From positions 3,348,001 through 3,412,000 of the forward strand of contig OY770026.1 in assembly GCA_963669455.1 (NCBI GenBank): a DNA stretch of 64,000 bases, written 5' to 3'. The notes under the pieces were generated by a model. The model saw nothing but the letters and a program-made list of their open reading frames with translations, made no database searches and was not told where the DNA came from. Positions 17,955 through 26,802 of this stretch are shown piece by piece (positions within the stretch are counted from its first letter, which is position 1; every line of letters begins with the position of its first letter). The DNA is from JAWKWH01 sp963669455 (GTDB taxonomy: Bacteria > Pseudomonadota > Alphaproteobacteria > Rhizobiales > Rhizobiaceae). The position numbers and the translations under genes are program-made.

Positions 17955-18875
17955 ATGAGCAATTCCGGCAAAATTGTTGTTCTGGGTGTCTTTGTCGCCG
18001 ACACGGCTTACCGGGCAGACCGTGCTCCCCGCATGGGTGAAACCATCCTTGGCAATTCCTTCGCGCTTGGTCCGGGCGGCAAAGGGTCCAATCAGGCTGT
18101 GGCGATTGGAAGGCTCGGTGGCGAGGTAACCCTGATCACAAGGCTAGGCGACGATGCGTTTGCTGATCTCGCCGAAAAGACCTGGCAATGGGCCGGTGTC
18201 ACCAGTGCCGCCACGCGCCATGGTGAAAGCTATACGGGAGCTGCCTATATTTTCATCGAGGAAGCAACGGGCGACAATGCGATCATCATTTGCCCGGGTG
18301 CAGCTGGCGAAATCAATGCCGATGACGTCACCAGGAACGAAGCGCTGATCGCATCGGCCTCGGTGTTCATCACGCAGCTGGAGCAACCGATACCAGCCGC
18401 CAGGCGGGCGCTCGAGATTGCGCGGGCCGCCGGCGTGACGACAATCCTCAATCCTGCGCCCGCCGCACCTTTAGACGATGAGATATTCGCGCTTTGCGAC
18501 TATATCACGCCGAATGAAACCGAGGCCGAGGAGCTGACCGGACTTTCCGTCACGACAGTGGATGAAGCGCGCAAGGCCGCCGACGCGCTATTGGCCAAAG
18601 GCGTGGCGAATGCGCTGATTACGCTTGGCGAACAGGGCGCGTTGCTGCACAATAAGTCGGTCAGTGAGCTGGTTCCGTCAATCTCCGCCGGGCCGGTGGT
18701 CGAGACCACAGGTGCAGGTGACGCCTTCAATGGCGGGTTTGCGGTTGGACTTGCGCAGGGCCTTGCCCCGCTTGCCGCCGTCCGGCTCGGTTGTGCGACC
18801 GCGGGTATTTCAGTCACTCGCCCCGGGACGGCGCCTTCCATGCCGACAATGGAAGAGGTGCAAAAACTGTTGTGA
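17955..18875 (+). CDS. Ribokinase-like PfkB-family sugar kinase
   Basis: Kinase of 306 residues with the ribokinase hallmarks 'GPGGKGSNQAVAIGRLGG' at about 39-56, 'NPAPAAPLDDE' at about 166-176 and the catalytic 'TTGAGDAFNGGF' with base Asp256. It follows the FucU gene after 6 bases, so it ends the ATPase-mutarotase-kinase operon. RbsD/FucU next to a ribokinase is a common pairing. It converges on the HlyD gene, with a partial dispersed repeat in the gap. Confidence 0.9.
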   Translation: MSNSGKIVVLGVFVADTAYRADRAPRMGETILGNSFALGPGGKGSNQAVAIGRLGGEVTLITRLGDDAFADLAEKTWQWAGVTSAATRHGESYTGAAYIFIEEATGDNAIIICPGAAGEINADDVTRNEALIASASVFITQLEQPIPAARRALEIARAAGVTTILNPAPAAPLDDEIFALCDYITPNETEAEELTGLSVTTVDEARKAADALLAKGVANALITLGEQGALLHNKSVSELVPSISAGPVVETTGAGDAFNGGFAVGLAQGLAPLAAVRLGCATAGISVTRPGTAPSMPTMEEVQKLL

Positions 18876-18898
18876 GACGGCGAGTTGGGGTGACCCGT

Positions 18899-18939
18899 CA
18901 GGCGTTGTCGCGGTTCAAAGGAACCGCAAAACGCCCCAG
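18899..18939 (+). repeat. Partial copy of the 102-bp hairpin repeat (copy a)
   Basis: This stretch holds the hairpin GCGGTTC-AAAG-GAACCGC and flanks (CAGGCGTTGTC... and ...AAAACGCC). It matches about the last 40 bases of the longer repeats at 31914, 32983 and, inverted, 35859-36164. It lies between the convergent ribokinase and HlyD genes and could act as a bidirectional terminator-like structure, although no T-run follows. Confidence 0.7.
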
Positions 18940-18942
18940 CAG

Positions 18943-20250
18943 CTATTGTTCTCTAAATGCTCTTGCCAGCTGATCTTGCAGGGGTTTGAGAAAGTAACTA
19001 AGGGCTGATCGACTTTCCGTCTGGATGAAGGTTTCCACCGGCATTCCGGGAATAAGCGAAAGGCCTTCCAATCTGCTGATTTCTTCGTCACCGATGCTGA
19101 CCAAAACCTTGTAGAACAATGTGCCGGTCTGCCGTTCGACCAGCACGTTTGCCGAAACACCGGCGACATAGCCGTTCAATTCAGGTGTGGTACGCTGATT
19201 GAAGGCGGAAAAGCGCAAAATCGCTGCCTGCCCAACTTGCACCTCGTTGATAAACCGGGGATCGACATGAACCTCGATATCAATCCTGGATCGGCGCGGG
19301 ACGACCTGGAGGATGGGCGAGCCTGCCGCAACGACCCCACCAACGGTAAAAATCGAAAGGTCATGAATAATGCCGTTAACCGGCGAGCTTATCTCAACAC
19401 GGCCTAATTTATCCGATGTTGTTATGAATTGCTGTGTCGATTCACTGATTTCCCGTTCTGTCTCCCGTATTTCGCTCAAAACACTTTGACGGAACTCGCT
19501 TTCAGCCTGGAGAATCTGGATTTCGGTCTCGTCGACGGCGTTTTTAAGCCCCGCAATTTTGGCGGTGTATTCCGCTACCTGGCCAAGAAATTCCTCACGA
19601 TTGCGTTCCAGTCCGAGAAGCTGCGTATTGCTGGCATAACCTTGCGTGTTGAGTGTTGCCACGCCGTCAAGCTCCTGCTGTAGCAGGTTCAGCTGGTTGG
19701 TCTTAGAGCCGCGCAGCGCCTCAAGTCCGACAATTTCATTTCCTAGCTGCAATATCCTCTCGCGCAACAGTTTGGTCTGAGCGGCACGGCCCTCAAGGCG
19801 GGCGGTAAAGAGCCTTTCGTGTCCGGACTGGATTGATGATGGGATTTCGATATCCACAATATCAGATGGTGCTTTCGACCAGTCAATCTTTTTCAAACCG
19901 TCGCGCTCAGCCTGAAGCCGGGCTTTTTTTGCTAAAGCTTCTACGAGGCGGTTTCGATAAATTTCGAGATTGGCGCTTAGTACCGTGTCGTCAAGCCTGA
20001 GCAAAACGTCACCCGCCGTAACAACGTCACCGTCATCCACCTCTATGGATGCAACAATCCCGCCGTCCAGATGCTGGATGGTTTTTGGTTTGCCCGGTAC
20101 TTGAATCTGGCCAACGGCAATAACAGCACCGGATATCTGAGCAATATGAAGCCAGGCACCTCCAACGGCAAACAAAAGAACGAAAAGAAGCAGGCCAGAC
20201 ACAATTACAAACCGGCTTGATGTTCTCAGTTCGGACGGTTCACTGTCCAA
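18943..20250 (-). CDS. Type I secretion periplasmic adaptor (HlyD/PrtE-like membrane fusion protein)
   Basis: Adaptor of 435 residues. A single membrane helix is at about residues 13-35, followed by a lipoyl/barrel-sandwich half ('GKPKTIQHLDGGIVASIEVDDGDVV'), a long alpha-helical hairpin (about 95-285), the second lipoyl half and a beta-barrel region. It would connect the inner-membrane ABC exporter to an outer-membrane TolC-type channel, which is not encoded in this window. It lies 64 bp downstream of the exporter ATPase gene, probably in one transcript. Confidence 0.92.
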   Translation of the reverse strand: MDSEPSELRTSSRFVIVSGLLLFVLLFAVGGAWLHIAQISGAVIAVGQIQVPGKPKTIQHLDGGIVASIEVDDGDVVTAGDVLLRLDDTVLSANLEIYRNRLVEALAKKARLQAERDGLKKIDWSKAPSDIVDIEIPSSIQSGHERLFTARLEGRAAQTKLLRERILQLGNEIVGLEALRGSKTNQLNLLQQELDGVATLNTQGYASNTQLLGLERNREEFLGQVAEYTAKIAGLKNAVDETEIQILQAESEFRQSVLSEIRETEREISESTQQFITTSDKLGRVEISSPVNGIIHDLSIFTVGGVVAAGSPILQVVPRRSRIDIEVHVDPRFINEVQVGQAAILRFSAFNQRTTPELNGYVAGVSANVLVERQTGTLFYKVLVSIGDEEISRLEGLSLIPGMPVETFIQTESRSALSYFLKPLQDQLARAFREQ

Positions 20251-20314
20251 TTTATTGCTCCTCTTTGGGAAAATTCGAAGACCTCGACAAGCGCAGCTGT
20301 CCCGTCAACAAACC

Positions 20315-22042
20315 TCAGGGCGCAGCCTTCAAATCAGTTCTGGCCACCGGGCGCGTCACTTTGCGCAATACTTCTTCCTTGGGACCAAACTCCACCTGTC
20401 TTCCCGCTTTTAACACCAGAATTTTGTCGACTGCCGCAATCGCGCTTGGCCGGTGTGCCATGACGACAACACAGGAGCCATTGTCGCGAAGACGGCTAAT
20501 TGCCTGCGTTAGGGCCAGTTCACCCTCGCCGTCAAGGTTGGAATTTGGCTCATCAAGCACGATCAATGGTGGCGAACGCAGCAATGCTCTTGCCAGCCCG
20601 ATGCGCTGCACCTGCCCACCTGAAAGCACGACACCAGCATCACCTACTTCTGTTGAATATCCATCCGGCAAGGCGAGAACGAGTTCGTGAACATTGGCCA
20701 ATTTGGCCGCCTCAACAACCTCCTCATCACTCACATTGTCGTCGAAGCGCGCGATGTTGTCCCGGATCGTTCCGGTCATCAATTCCACCGATTGCGGCAG
20801 ATAACCAATATATTTTCCGACGAAGCTGGGGTCCCATTGATCAAAGGCCGCGCCGTCAAATCGTACTTCGCCGTGATCCGGTTTCCAAAGACCGACCAGA
20901 AGCTTTGCCAGGCTTGATTTGCCTGAAGCGCTTGGGCCGATAACACCCAACCCCTCACCGGCAGTAAGGGAGAATTTGAGATTCTGGACTATAGGCACCC
21001 GCTCGCCGTCGGCCGATGGCGCGGCGAGTTTTGTCAGGCTTGAAACCGCTAGATTTCCTTTCGGCGTCGGCAGTTTGACTGGCTTTTGCTCGCGCGCGTG
21101 CGTATTCGTCAGCACCTTTGACAACCGTTTCCAGGCCTGACGCGCACGCGCAATATTGCGCCAATTGCCGACTGTCATGTCGATTGGCGCCAGCGCACGC
21201 CCCGCAAGGATCGATGCCGCGATCATGGCACCCGGCGAAATCTGCTGCAAAATTGCCAGATAGGCGCCAAGCGCAAGAATACCTGACTGCAACAGCATGC
21301 GCGATGATCTGGTTATCGCAGAAATCAGCTCGATATGACCGCTCGCTATCTGCCCGTAACGAAGTGCCTTCTTTCTGCTGGCAGTCCATCGATTGATGAT
21401 GTCGTACGTCATACCCATCGCCAGGATAGGTTCAACATTGCGTCTTGCCTGTTCTGCAATGTTGGTTCCTTCCAACTCTATGCTCGATGACTGTATCAAT
21501 GGCCGTTTTGTCAGCCATTCGGCAAGCAGGGCCGTGGCCACAACAAAGATCGCACCGGCGGTTGCAAGCAAGCCGAGCCAGGAATGAAGCAGATAGATGA
21601 TCGCCAGATATGCCGGCGCCCAGGGAATGTCGAACAATGTCGACAGCCCCTGACTGCCTATGAATTGACGAACCACGCTAAGATCGTCGATGGGGCGGCT
21701 TGTTTGCATGCCACCGCGAAGGCCAGACCGCAGCCAAACCTCTTTGGCGAGCGACATTAATTCGACATCGAGCCGAATTCCTGTACGCGACAAAACTTTC
21801 GATCTGAGAAAATCAAAAGCCGCCATGAAACTGAACAACACCGTGATCAGCAAAAACAGGGCCAGCAAAGTTGGTACGGACCGGCTGGTAATAACCCGGT
21901 CATAGATCTGAAGCATGAACAACGGGCCTGTGAGCATCAGGATGTTGACGGCACTGCTGAACAGGGCCGCTGCCCAAAATGTCGGCCTTAGAGACCTAGC
22001 TGCTGCCTTCAGTGGCTGATGATCAGCGTGACGGTTGACCAC
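20315..22042 (-). CDS. Type I secretion ABC exporter (PrtD/HlyB-like permease-ATPase)
   Basis: Fused exporter of 575 residues, PrtD type without a C39 peptidase domain. The membrane domain has about six hydrophobic segments (residues 25-285). The ATPase domain has Walker A GPSASGKSS at 369-377, LSGGQ at 473-477 and Walker B LIVLDEP at 493-499. The start is GTG at 22042. It would export an unfolded protein substrate, often an RTX protein. No gene with RTX nonapeptides (GGxGxDxxx) is seen nearby, so the substrate is unknown. Confidence 0.93.
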   Translation of the reverse strand: MVNRHADHQPLKAAARSLRPTFWAAALFSSAVNILMLTGPLFMLQIYDRVITSRSVPTLLALFLLITVLFSFMAAFDFLRSKVLSRTGIRLDVELMSLAKEVWLRSGLRGGMQTSRPIDDLSVVRQFIGSQGLSTLFDIPWAPAYLAIIYLLHSWLGLLATAGAIFVVATALLAEWLTKRPLIQSSSIELEGTNIAEQARRNVEPILAMGMTYDIINRWTASRKKALRYGQIASGHIELISAITRSSRMLLQSGILALGAYLAILQQISPGAMIAASILAGRALAPIDMTVGNWRNIARARQAWKRLSKVLTNTHAREQKPVKLPTPKGNLAVSSLTKLAAPSADGERVPIVQNLKFSLTAGEGLGVIGPSASGKSSLAKLLVGLWKPDHGEVRFDGAAFDQWDPSFVGKYIGYLPQSVELMTGTIRDNIARFDDNVSDEEVVEAAKLANVHELVLALPDGYSTEVGDAGVVLSGGQVQRIGLARALLRSPPLIVLDEPNSNLDGEGELALTQAISRLRDNGSCVVVMAHRPSAIAAVDKILVLKAGRQVEFGPKEEVLRKVTRPVARTDLKAAP

Positions 22043-22117
22043 AAAATACCCCGATACTCAAATTCGAAAAACCAAACGACGATATTCGCCGGCCACTGTC
22101 ACTTGCTTCCGGCGCAA

Positions 22118-22252
22118 TCATTCCAGGCTGGAGCCAGTCCCTCGGTGGTGGAACATTTCCCCTGTTACCACGGCGGCGGTCAAACTCTCAAGCCGGATCG
22201 CACCACGACCGGTTTTGGTCAGCGTACCTTCTGGCGTATCCGCGATGTCAGT
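22118..22252 (-). pseudogene. Possible decapitated 3' gene fragment upstream of the exporter
   Basis: An open minus-strand stretch of 44 residues (beginning TDIADTPEGTLTKTG) ends in TGA at 22118 but has no start codon. It is preceded directly by a TAG that belongs to the TAGAGC repeat at 22254. The sequence looks protein-like but was not recognised. It could be a remnant of a gene, perhaps a former secretion substrate, or chance. The rest of the 22043-22282 gap shows nothing else. Confidence 0.25.
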
Positions 22253-22253
22253 C

Positions 22254-22290
22254 TAGAGCAGCTTTGGCCCATTCGGAATGGCTTAAACCA
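22254..22290 (+). repeat. TAGAGC-type gene-end repeat with internal palindrome
   Basis: It begins TAGAGCAGCTTTGGCC, contains the palindrome CCATTC-G-GAATGG and ends GCTTAAACC, as the 58620-58647 copy does when inverted. The TTAA part, read on the minus strand, supplies the TAA stop codon of the alpha/beta hydrolase at 22283-22285. Confidence 0.5.
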
Positions 22291-23119
22291 AAAAGTCTCG
22301 CAGCAACGAAATTTCTTTGTTCGTCGTCATTGTCGGTGCATGGCCGTAGCCTGAAAATTCGACAAGTTCCGGTTTTGGTCCACGCGTTGTCATCTCGCGG
22401 GCGATTGTTTTGGGCAAAACATCGGATTGTTCGCCCCGCAGCAGCAATGTCGGTGCTTCAATCGCATCCCATTGCGGCCAGCAATCCAGGTCCGAACGGT
22501 GGATGGTGAACTGCGATGCTATTTGCGGATCGTAATGCACGGTGATCAGACCATCGTCACGCCGGCGCATCGATGTATCGGCCATCCGCCGCCAAAAGGC
22601 ATCACTATTGTCCCCGAACGGGGCATAGTTCGATCGAAGCCATTCTTCCAGCTCCAAGACACCTTCGAACACAGGCACTTTGCCGACATAATCGGCGATG
22701 CGGCCGGTTGCTTCCTCCGGTATCCACGGGCCGATATCGTTGACGACCAGATGGGTGATCCGTTGCTTCAAGGCTCCCGCAGCAAGTGTCACGCCCAGAA
22801 GACCTCCCATCGACGTACCAATCCAGCGCAGCGTCTCAATCCCGTAGTGATCCAGTATCGACAGTGCATGGCCTCCATAGGCCGCATAGGAATAATCGGT
22901 GGATGCATCCTTTGCCCAGGATGACAGCCCGCGTCCCAGCGTATCCGGACAGAGCACGAAATAGTGCGCCGACAGAGCCAGCGCCGCCTCATCGAAATCC
23001 CGCCCTGTTCGCGCCAGACCATGCCACATGATCAGCGGCGGGTTTGCCTTGTCTCCCCATTCGGAGATGTGCAGTTGATGGGGGCCTGACTGCACATAGG
23101 TCGAACGCCGGTCCGGCAT
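22283..23119 (-). CDS. Alpha/beta hydrolase
   Basis: Soluble alpha/beta-hydrolase-fold enzyme of 278 residues. The oxyanion region is 'PLIMWHGLARTG', the nucleophile elbow is 'GTSMGG' with Ser, and the C-terminal catalytic His is in 'GYGHAPT'; an Asp within 'EQSD' is a likely acid. The start at 23119 shares a base with the TGA of the upstream LivM gene (TGATG), so it is preferred to an ATG at 23131. As last gene of the Liv-type operon it probably hydrolyses an ester or amide taken up by that importer. Confidence 0.9.
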   Translation of the reverse strand: MPDRRSTYVQSGPHQLHISEWGDKANPPLIMWHGLARTGRDFDEAALALSAHYFVLCPDTLGRGLSSWAKDASTDYSYAAYGGHALSILDHYGIETLRWIGTSMGGLLGVTLAAGALKQRITHLVVNDIGPWIPEEATGRIADYVGKVPVFEGVLELEEWLRSNYAPFGDNSDAFWRRMADTSMRRRDDGLITVHYDPQIASQFTIHRSDLDCWPQWDAIEAPTLLLRGEQSDVLPKTIAREMTTRGPKPELVEFSGYGHAPTMTTNKEISLLRDFLV

Positions 23120-24219
23120 CAGCGCCCCCATTTCTTCATCAGGGTTCCGGCAATACCGGCGGGAAAAAAGTAAACCAGCAGTATAAACAGCACGCCTAGC
23201 CAGAGCAGCCAGCGGTCGGGATCGAGCAGATGTGGCAATAGCGGAACCGAGCCGGTCGCCTCGGCTGCCACCGACATCAGATCTTTGAGATAAAACTGCG
23301 CCAGGCTCATCAAGGTCACGCCGATCACCGCCCCGATCATCGTGCCCATCCCGCCGATGACGACCATCAACAGGATGTCGATCATGATGGCAAAGGAAAG
23401 CGTCGTGTCAGGTCCGGTATATTTTAGCCAGACCGCCCAGACTACGCCGGCAAGAGCGGCTGCCACAGCGGCGATAGCAAATACGAATGTGCGGTAGGCG
23501 ACGACTTGATAGCCAATCGCTTCGGCCCGCAACTCGTTCTCCCGGATTGCCTGCAACACGGTTCCAAGTGGCGAGCGGACGATCCGCATCAATACCCAAA
23601 ACAGGACGAGGCTCGACAAAAAGACGAAATAATAGGCGGCGAATTTGCCGTTCATTTTGACGCCGAACAGTTTTGCCACCTTGCCGTTTTCATCCGTCAG
23701 CAGTTTGGTCGCCGGTTTGAACAAATCGGGCGCGGAGTAGACGATGCCGTCCTCGCCGCCGGTGAAGTCGGAAAACTGGGAGGCCAGAACCAGCATCACC
23801 GACGCCGCAGCCAATGTTACCATGGCAAAGAAAATCGCCTTTACGCGCAGCGACAACACACCGATCAGCGTTGCCAGTATGATCGCCGCAATCACCCCGG
23901 CCCCGCCGCCGACGATCACCGCATCCCATCCTGGTCCCATCTTCTTTAGCGCGATGGCTGCTCCGTATGCGCCGATGCCAAAGAACATCGTGTGCGCGAA
24001 GGAGACGATACCGGTATATCCGAGCAAAAGATCGTAGCTTGCCGCAAGCACGATAAAGATGCAGATGCGGGCCGCCACCTGACTGGATCTGACATCTGGG
24101 AACAAAAACGGCGCCAGCATCAGGCAAAGCCCGATCGCCAGCACAATGCCGTAAACAAGCAATCTGCCGCGCCGGGCCGGATCAATTGCCGGTGTTGATG
24201 ACATTTGCTCGACTGCCAT
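23119..24219 (-). CDS. Branched-chain-amino-acid-type ABC permease (LivM)
   Basis: Inner-membrane permease of 366 residues with about nine or ten hydrophobic segments. The family motif 'LLLGYTGIVSFAHTMFFGIGAY' starts near residue 64, and a second cytoplasmic motif 'MVVIGGMGTMIGAVIG' lies near residue 290. It belongs to the operon LivK-LivG-LivF-LivH-LivM-hydrolase. Members of this family import amino acids, urea, short amides or aromatic acids, so the substrate is open. Confidence 0.92.
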   Translation of the reverse strand: MAVEQMSSTPAIDPARRGRLLVYGIVLAIGLCLMLAPFLFPDVRSSQVAARICIFIVLAASYDLLLGYTGIVSFAHTMFFGIGAYGAAIALKKMGPGWDAVIVGGGAGVIAAIILATLIGVLSLRVKAIFFAMVTLAAASVMLVLASQFSDFTGGEDGIVYSAPDLFKPATKLLTDENGKVAKLFGVKMNGKFAAYYFVFLSSLVLFWVLMRIVRSPLGTVLQAIRENELRAEAIGYQVVAYRTFVFAIAAVAAALAGVVWAVWLKYTGPDTTLSFAIMIDILLMVVIGGMGTMIGAVIGVTLMSLAQFYLKDLMSVAAEATGSVPLLPHLLDPDRWLLWLGVLFILLVYFFPAGIAGTLMKKWGR

Positions 24220-24228
24220 GCCCTGGTC

Positions 24229-25227
24229 CTAAAGCTTTATCGCGGGGCGGAGACCCCACGGACGCCAGAGCAGAATTGCCATCATCAACAGCATGTTGGA
24301 GGCGAGCGACAATTTCGGGAAGATAAAGGCGACATAATTGCCTAACAGTCCGACCAGCAAGGCGCCGAGTAACGACCCTTCGATCGAACCCAAACCTCCG
24401 ATGATGACCACGATGAAAACAAGGATCATCAATTCGCCGCCAAGCGCGCCCGAGATGAGGCCCTGATAACCGGCCCACATCGCGCCGCCCATCGCCGCCA
24501 GCGCCGAGCCAACCATGAATACCGCGATAAACAGCCTATCGATCTTGAACCCGAGTGCTTCGACCATTTCGCGGTTTTCAACACCGGCCCGGATCAACAG
24601 GCCGATGCGGGTCCGGTTTAACACCAGATAGAGCGCCACGAAGACCGTCAGCCCGAGCAAGAAGGCGAAGACCCGGTAGATCTCGATGGCGATATCGCCA
24701 ATGATGAACGAGCCTTCGAGCAGGGCCGGCCGCGGTACGGCCACCGGATTGCCACCCCAAACGGCGAGGATGATCTGCTCGGCGACAATAAGCGCGCCGA
24801 TGGTGATCAGGATCTGGCGAAGATGGTCGCGATAGACCGGCTTGACGATCACGCGTTCGAAAAAATACCCGGCCGCAAGACCAAACAGCGTTGCCGCGCC
24901 GATTGCGCAAAACAGCGCCAGGAGGTTCAAGGTGATGGAATCCGCACCGACCCAGACGGAGAGTGCAGCAAGGGTTGACGCTGCGATGAATGCGCCAAAC
25001 GAGATGAAGGCCGAGTGACCGAAATTCAAAACATCCATTAGTCCGAACACCAGGCTCAGACCCGACGCCATCAAAAAGATCATCATCCCCATGGCAAGCC
25101 CCGCCACCGTAAGCGTTACCCAGGATGAGAACGAACCCACCATTGGCAGTGCGATGATCATCAAAATCAAGGGCAGTGCATTGACGCCGCCGATGCGTTC
25201 GAAAACCGCGGACAGGTTTTGCTTCAT
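24229..25227 (-). CDS. Branched-chain-amino-acid-type ABC permease (LivH)
   Basis: Inner-membrane permease of 332 residues. It has the LivH signature 'GLSLVFGLMDVLNFGHSAFISFGA' beginning near residue 57 and 'VVIIGGLGSIEGSLLGALLVG' near 275. It ends 9 bases before the LivM gene and begins 14 bases after the LivF ATPase gene, so all are cotranscribed. It pairs with LivM to form the channel. Confidence 0.92.
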   Translation of the reverse strand: MKQNLSAVFERIGGVNALPLILMIIALPMVGSFSSWVTLTVAGLAMGMMIFLMASGLSLVFGLMDVLNFGHSAFISFGAFIAASTLAALSVWVGADSITLNLLALFCAIGAATLFGLAAGYFFERVIVKPVYRDHLRQILITIGALIVAEQIILAVWGGNPVAVPRPALLEGSFIIGDIAIEIYRVFAFLLGLTVFVALYLVLNRTRIGLLIRAGVENREMVEALGFKIDRLFIAVFMVGSALAAMGGAMWAGYQGLISGALGGELMILVFIVVIIGGLGSIEGSLLGALLVGLLGNYVAFIFPKLSLASNMLLMMAILLWRPWGLRPAIKL

Positions 25228-25241
25228 TGCCGCCGTCCCTC

Positions 25242-25964
25242 CTATTGATGCGCGTCCAGCGACAGGCTGAGCAGTTTCGTTTGCAGTTCCTGATCCTCCG
25301 CCAATGCCGCCATTTCGCCTGAATGCGCGATACGGCCGTCATCGATGACCGACACATGGGCGCCCAGCGACGAGGCAAACAGGAAATTCTGTTCGACCAG
25401 CAGGATTGTCGTTTCCTTGGCGATTTCGCGAAAGGCATCGATCATGGCGCGGATGATTGCCGGCGCGAGCCCCTTGGTTGGCTCGTCGATCAGGATCAGA
25501 TCGCGTTTGTCGATCATCGCGCGCGAGATCGCCAGCATTTGCTTTTGCCCGCCGGAAAGTGCCCAGGCCGGTTTTTGCCAAAACGTCTCAATCGCCGGAA
25601 ACAGCGCAAAAACCCGCTCAAGCCTTGTCTGGTCGAACGTGCCGGTAAGCGTTGCCAGCCGCATGTTCTCCTCGACCGTCAGCCCGCCGAAAATGCCCAT
25701 GTTCTCCGGGACATAGGCGATGCCGAGCCGCGAGATATCAGATGTGTGCATGGTGGTGATATCGTGATGACGAAACACAATCGCACCGCTTCGCGCCCGC
25801 CACAGCCCCATGATGGTGCGTAGCGTCGTGGTCTTGCCGGCCCCGTTGCGTCCCAACAGCACATAGACACCGCCTTCTGGAACATTAAACGAAATACCAT
25901 GCAGCACCTGGTATTGAGCGATATCGGTGTGCACATCGTCGAGCCGGAGAATATACTCGCTCAT
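25242..25964 (-). CDS. Branched-chain-amino-acid-type ABC ATPase (LivF)
   Basis: ATPase of 240 residues. Walker A GRNGAGKTT lies near 38-46, the signature 'WALSGGQKQMLAISRA' near 134-149 and Walker B 'LILIDEPTKGLAP' shortly after, the last being characteristic of LivF. The gene overlaps LivG by 4 bases. Together the two ATPases energise the LivHM channel. Confidence 0.93.
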   Translation of the reverse strand: MSEYILRLDDVHTDIAQYQVLHGISFNVPEGGVYVLLGRNGAGKTTTLRTIMGLWRARSGAIVFRHHDITTMHTSDISRLGIAYVPENMGIFGGLTVEENMRLATLTGTFDQTRLERVFALFPAIETFWQKPAWALSGGQKQMLAISRAMIDKRDLILIDEPTKGLAPAIIRAMIDAFREIAKETTILLVEQNFLFASSLGAHVSVIDDGRIAHSGEMAALAEDQELQTKLLSLSLDAHQ

Positions 25965-26731
25965 GCCGCCTCGCCCTCAGCCGGGATGCCCAGATAGATT
26001 TCGCGGACAATCGGCAATGCGATCACCTCTTCGGGCGCACCGTCGGCAACCAGTTCTCCGTTGTGAAGGACAACAATCCGGTCGGCAAGCGCGCGCACTA
26101 CATCCATTTTGTGTTCCACCAGAAGCACGGTTTTGGATTTGTCCTTGCGGATGGTCTCGATCAGTTCGAGGATCACCGGCGCCTCATCGACGCTCATTCC
26201 GGCGGTCGGTTCGTCGAACATGAAAATATCGGGTTCCATGGCAAGCAGCATCGCCACTTCCAGCTTGCGCTGATCGCCATGTGGCAGGGCTGCCGCCGGC
26301 AGATGCGCAACCGCCTCAAGCCTAGCGGCCTTGAGGTGTTCGTTGGCCCGGTCATGAAACCCGGTAAAACTTAAAGCCGGGCGAAACAGACGCGGACCTG
26401 CCCCCTGTTTTGCCTGAACCGCCAGGCGGACATTTTCAAATACGGAGAGCTTTGGAAACAGGTTGGTGAGCTGGAACGCCCGCCCGATGCCGATTTTCGC
26501 CCGTGCCGATGGCGATAGCGATGAAATCTCCTGGCCGTCTTTGAAAACGCTGCCTTCGCTCGGCTGAAGCTGACCCGAAACCAGATTGAACCATGTGGTC
26601 TTGCCGGCCCCGTTGGGCCCGACGATCACCGTCAGTTCGCCCGGCTTGAAAGCGCAGGAGACGTTGTTGACGGCAGCATGGCCACCGAAACGGATCGTCA
26701 GGTTGCGGGTCTCAATGGAGGGCACAGACAT
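25961..26731 (-). CDS. Branched-chain-amino-acid-type ABC ATPase (LivG)
   Basis: ATPase of 256 residues with Walker A GPNGAGKTT near 38-46, Walker B 'IFMFDEPTAGMS' near 167-178 and the LivG C-terminal tail 'VREIYLGI'. The usual signature region reads 'LPHGDQRKLEVAMLLA', a divergent LSGG motif common in LivG relatives of amide and urea importers. It overlaps the LivF gene by 4 bases (ATGA) and lies 71 bp downstream of the binding-protein gene. Confidence 0.92.
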   Translation of the reverse strand: MSVPSIETRNLTIRFGGHAAVNNVSCAFKPGELTVIVGPNGAGKTTWFNLVSGQLQPSEGSVFKDGQEISSLSPSARAKIGIGRAFQLTNLFPKLSVFENVRLAVQAKQGAGPRLFRPALSFTGFHDRANEHLKAARLEAVAHLPAAALPHGDQRKLEVAMLLAMEPDIFMFDEPTAGMSVDEAPVILELIETIRKDKSKTVLLVEHKMDVVRALADRIVVLHNGELVADGAPEEVIALPIVREIYLGIPAEGEAA

Positions 26732-26802
26732 GACCGATAACTCTAAGGCAGAGCGGATTCGGGCGGGCGATTGAACAAACGCCCGCCTCGACCCGCCAGT
26801 GC

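Noticed and set aside
18943..22042. Multidrug efflux pump
   Set aside because: The adaptor is HlyD/PrtE-like with a long helical hairpin and the exporter is a fused PrtD-like ABC protein, so type I protein secretion is more likely.
24630..24645. TAGAGCG inside the LivH gene, and similar strings at 2415, 8605 and 13920
   Set aside because: These lie in coding sequence without the TTG/TTAA part of the element and are chance hexamers.
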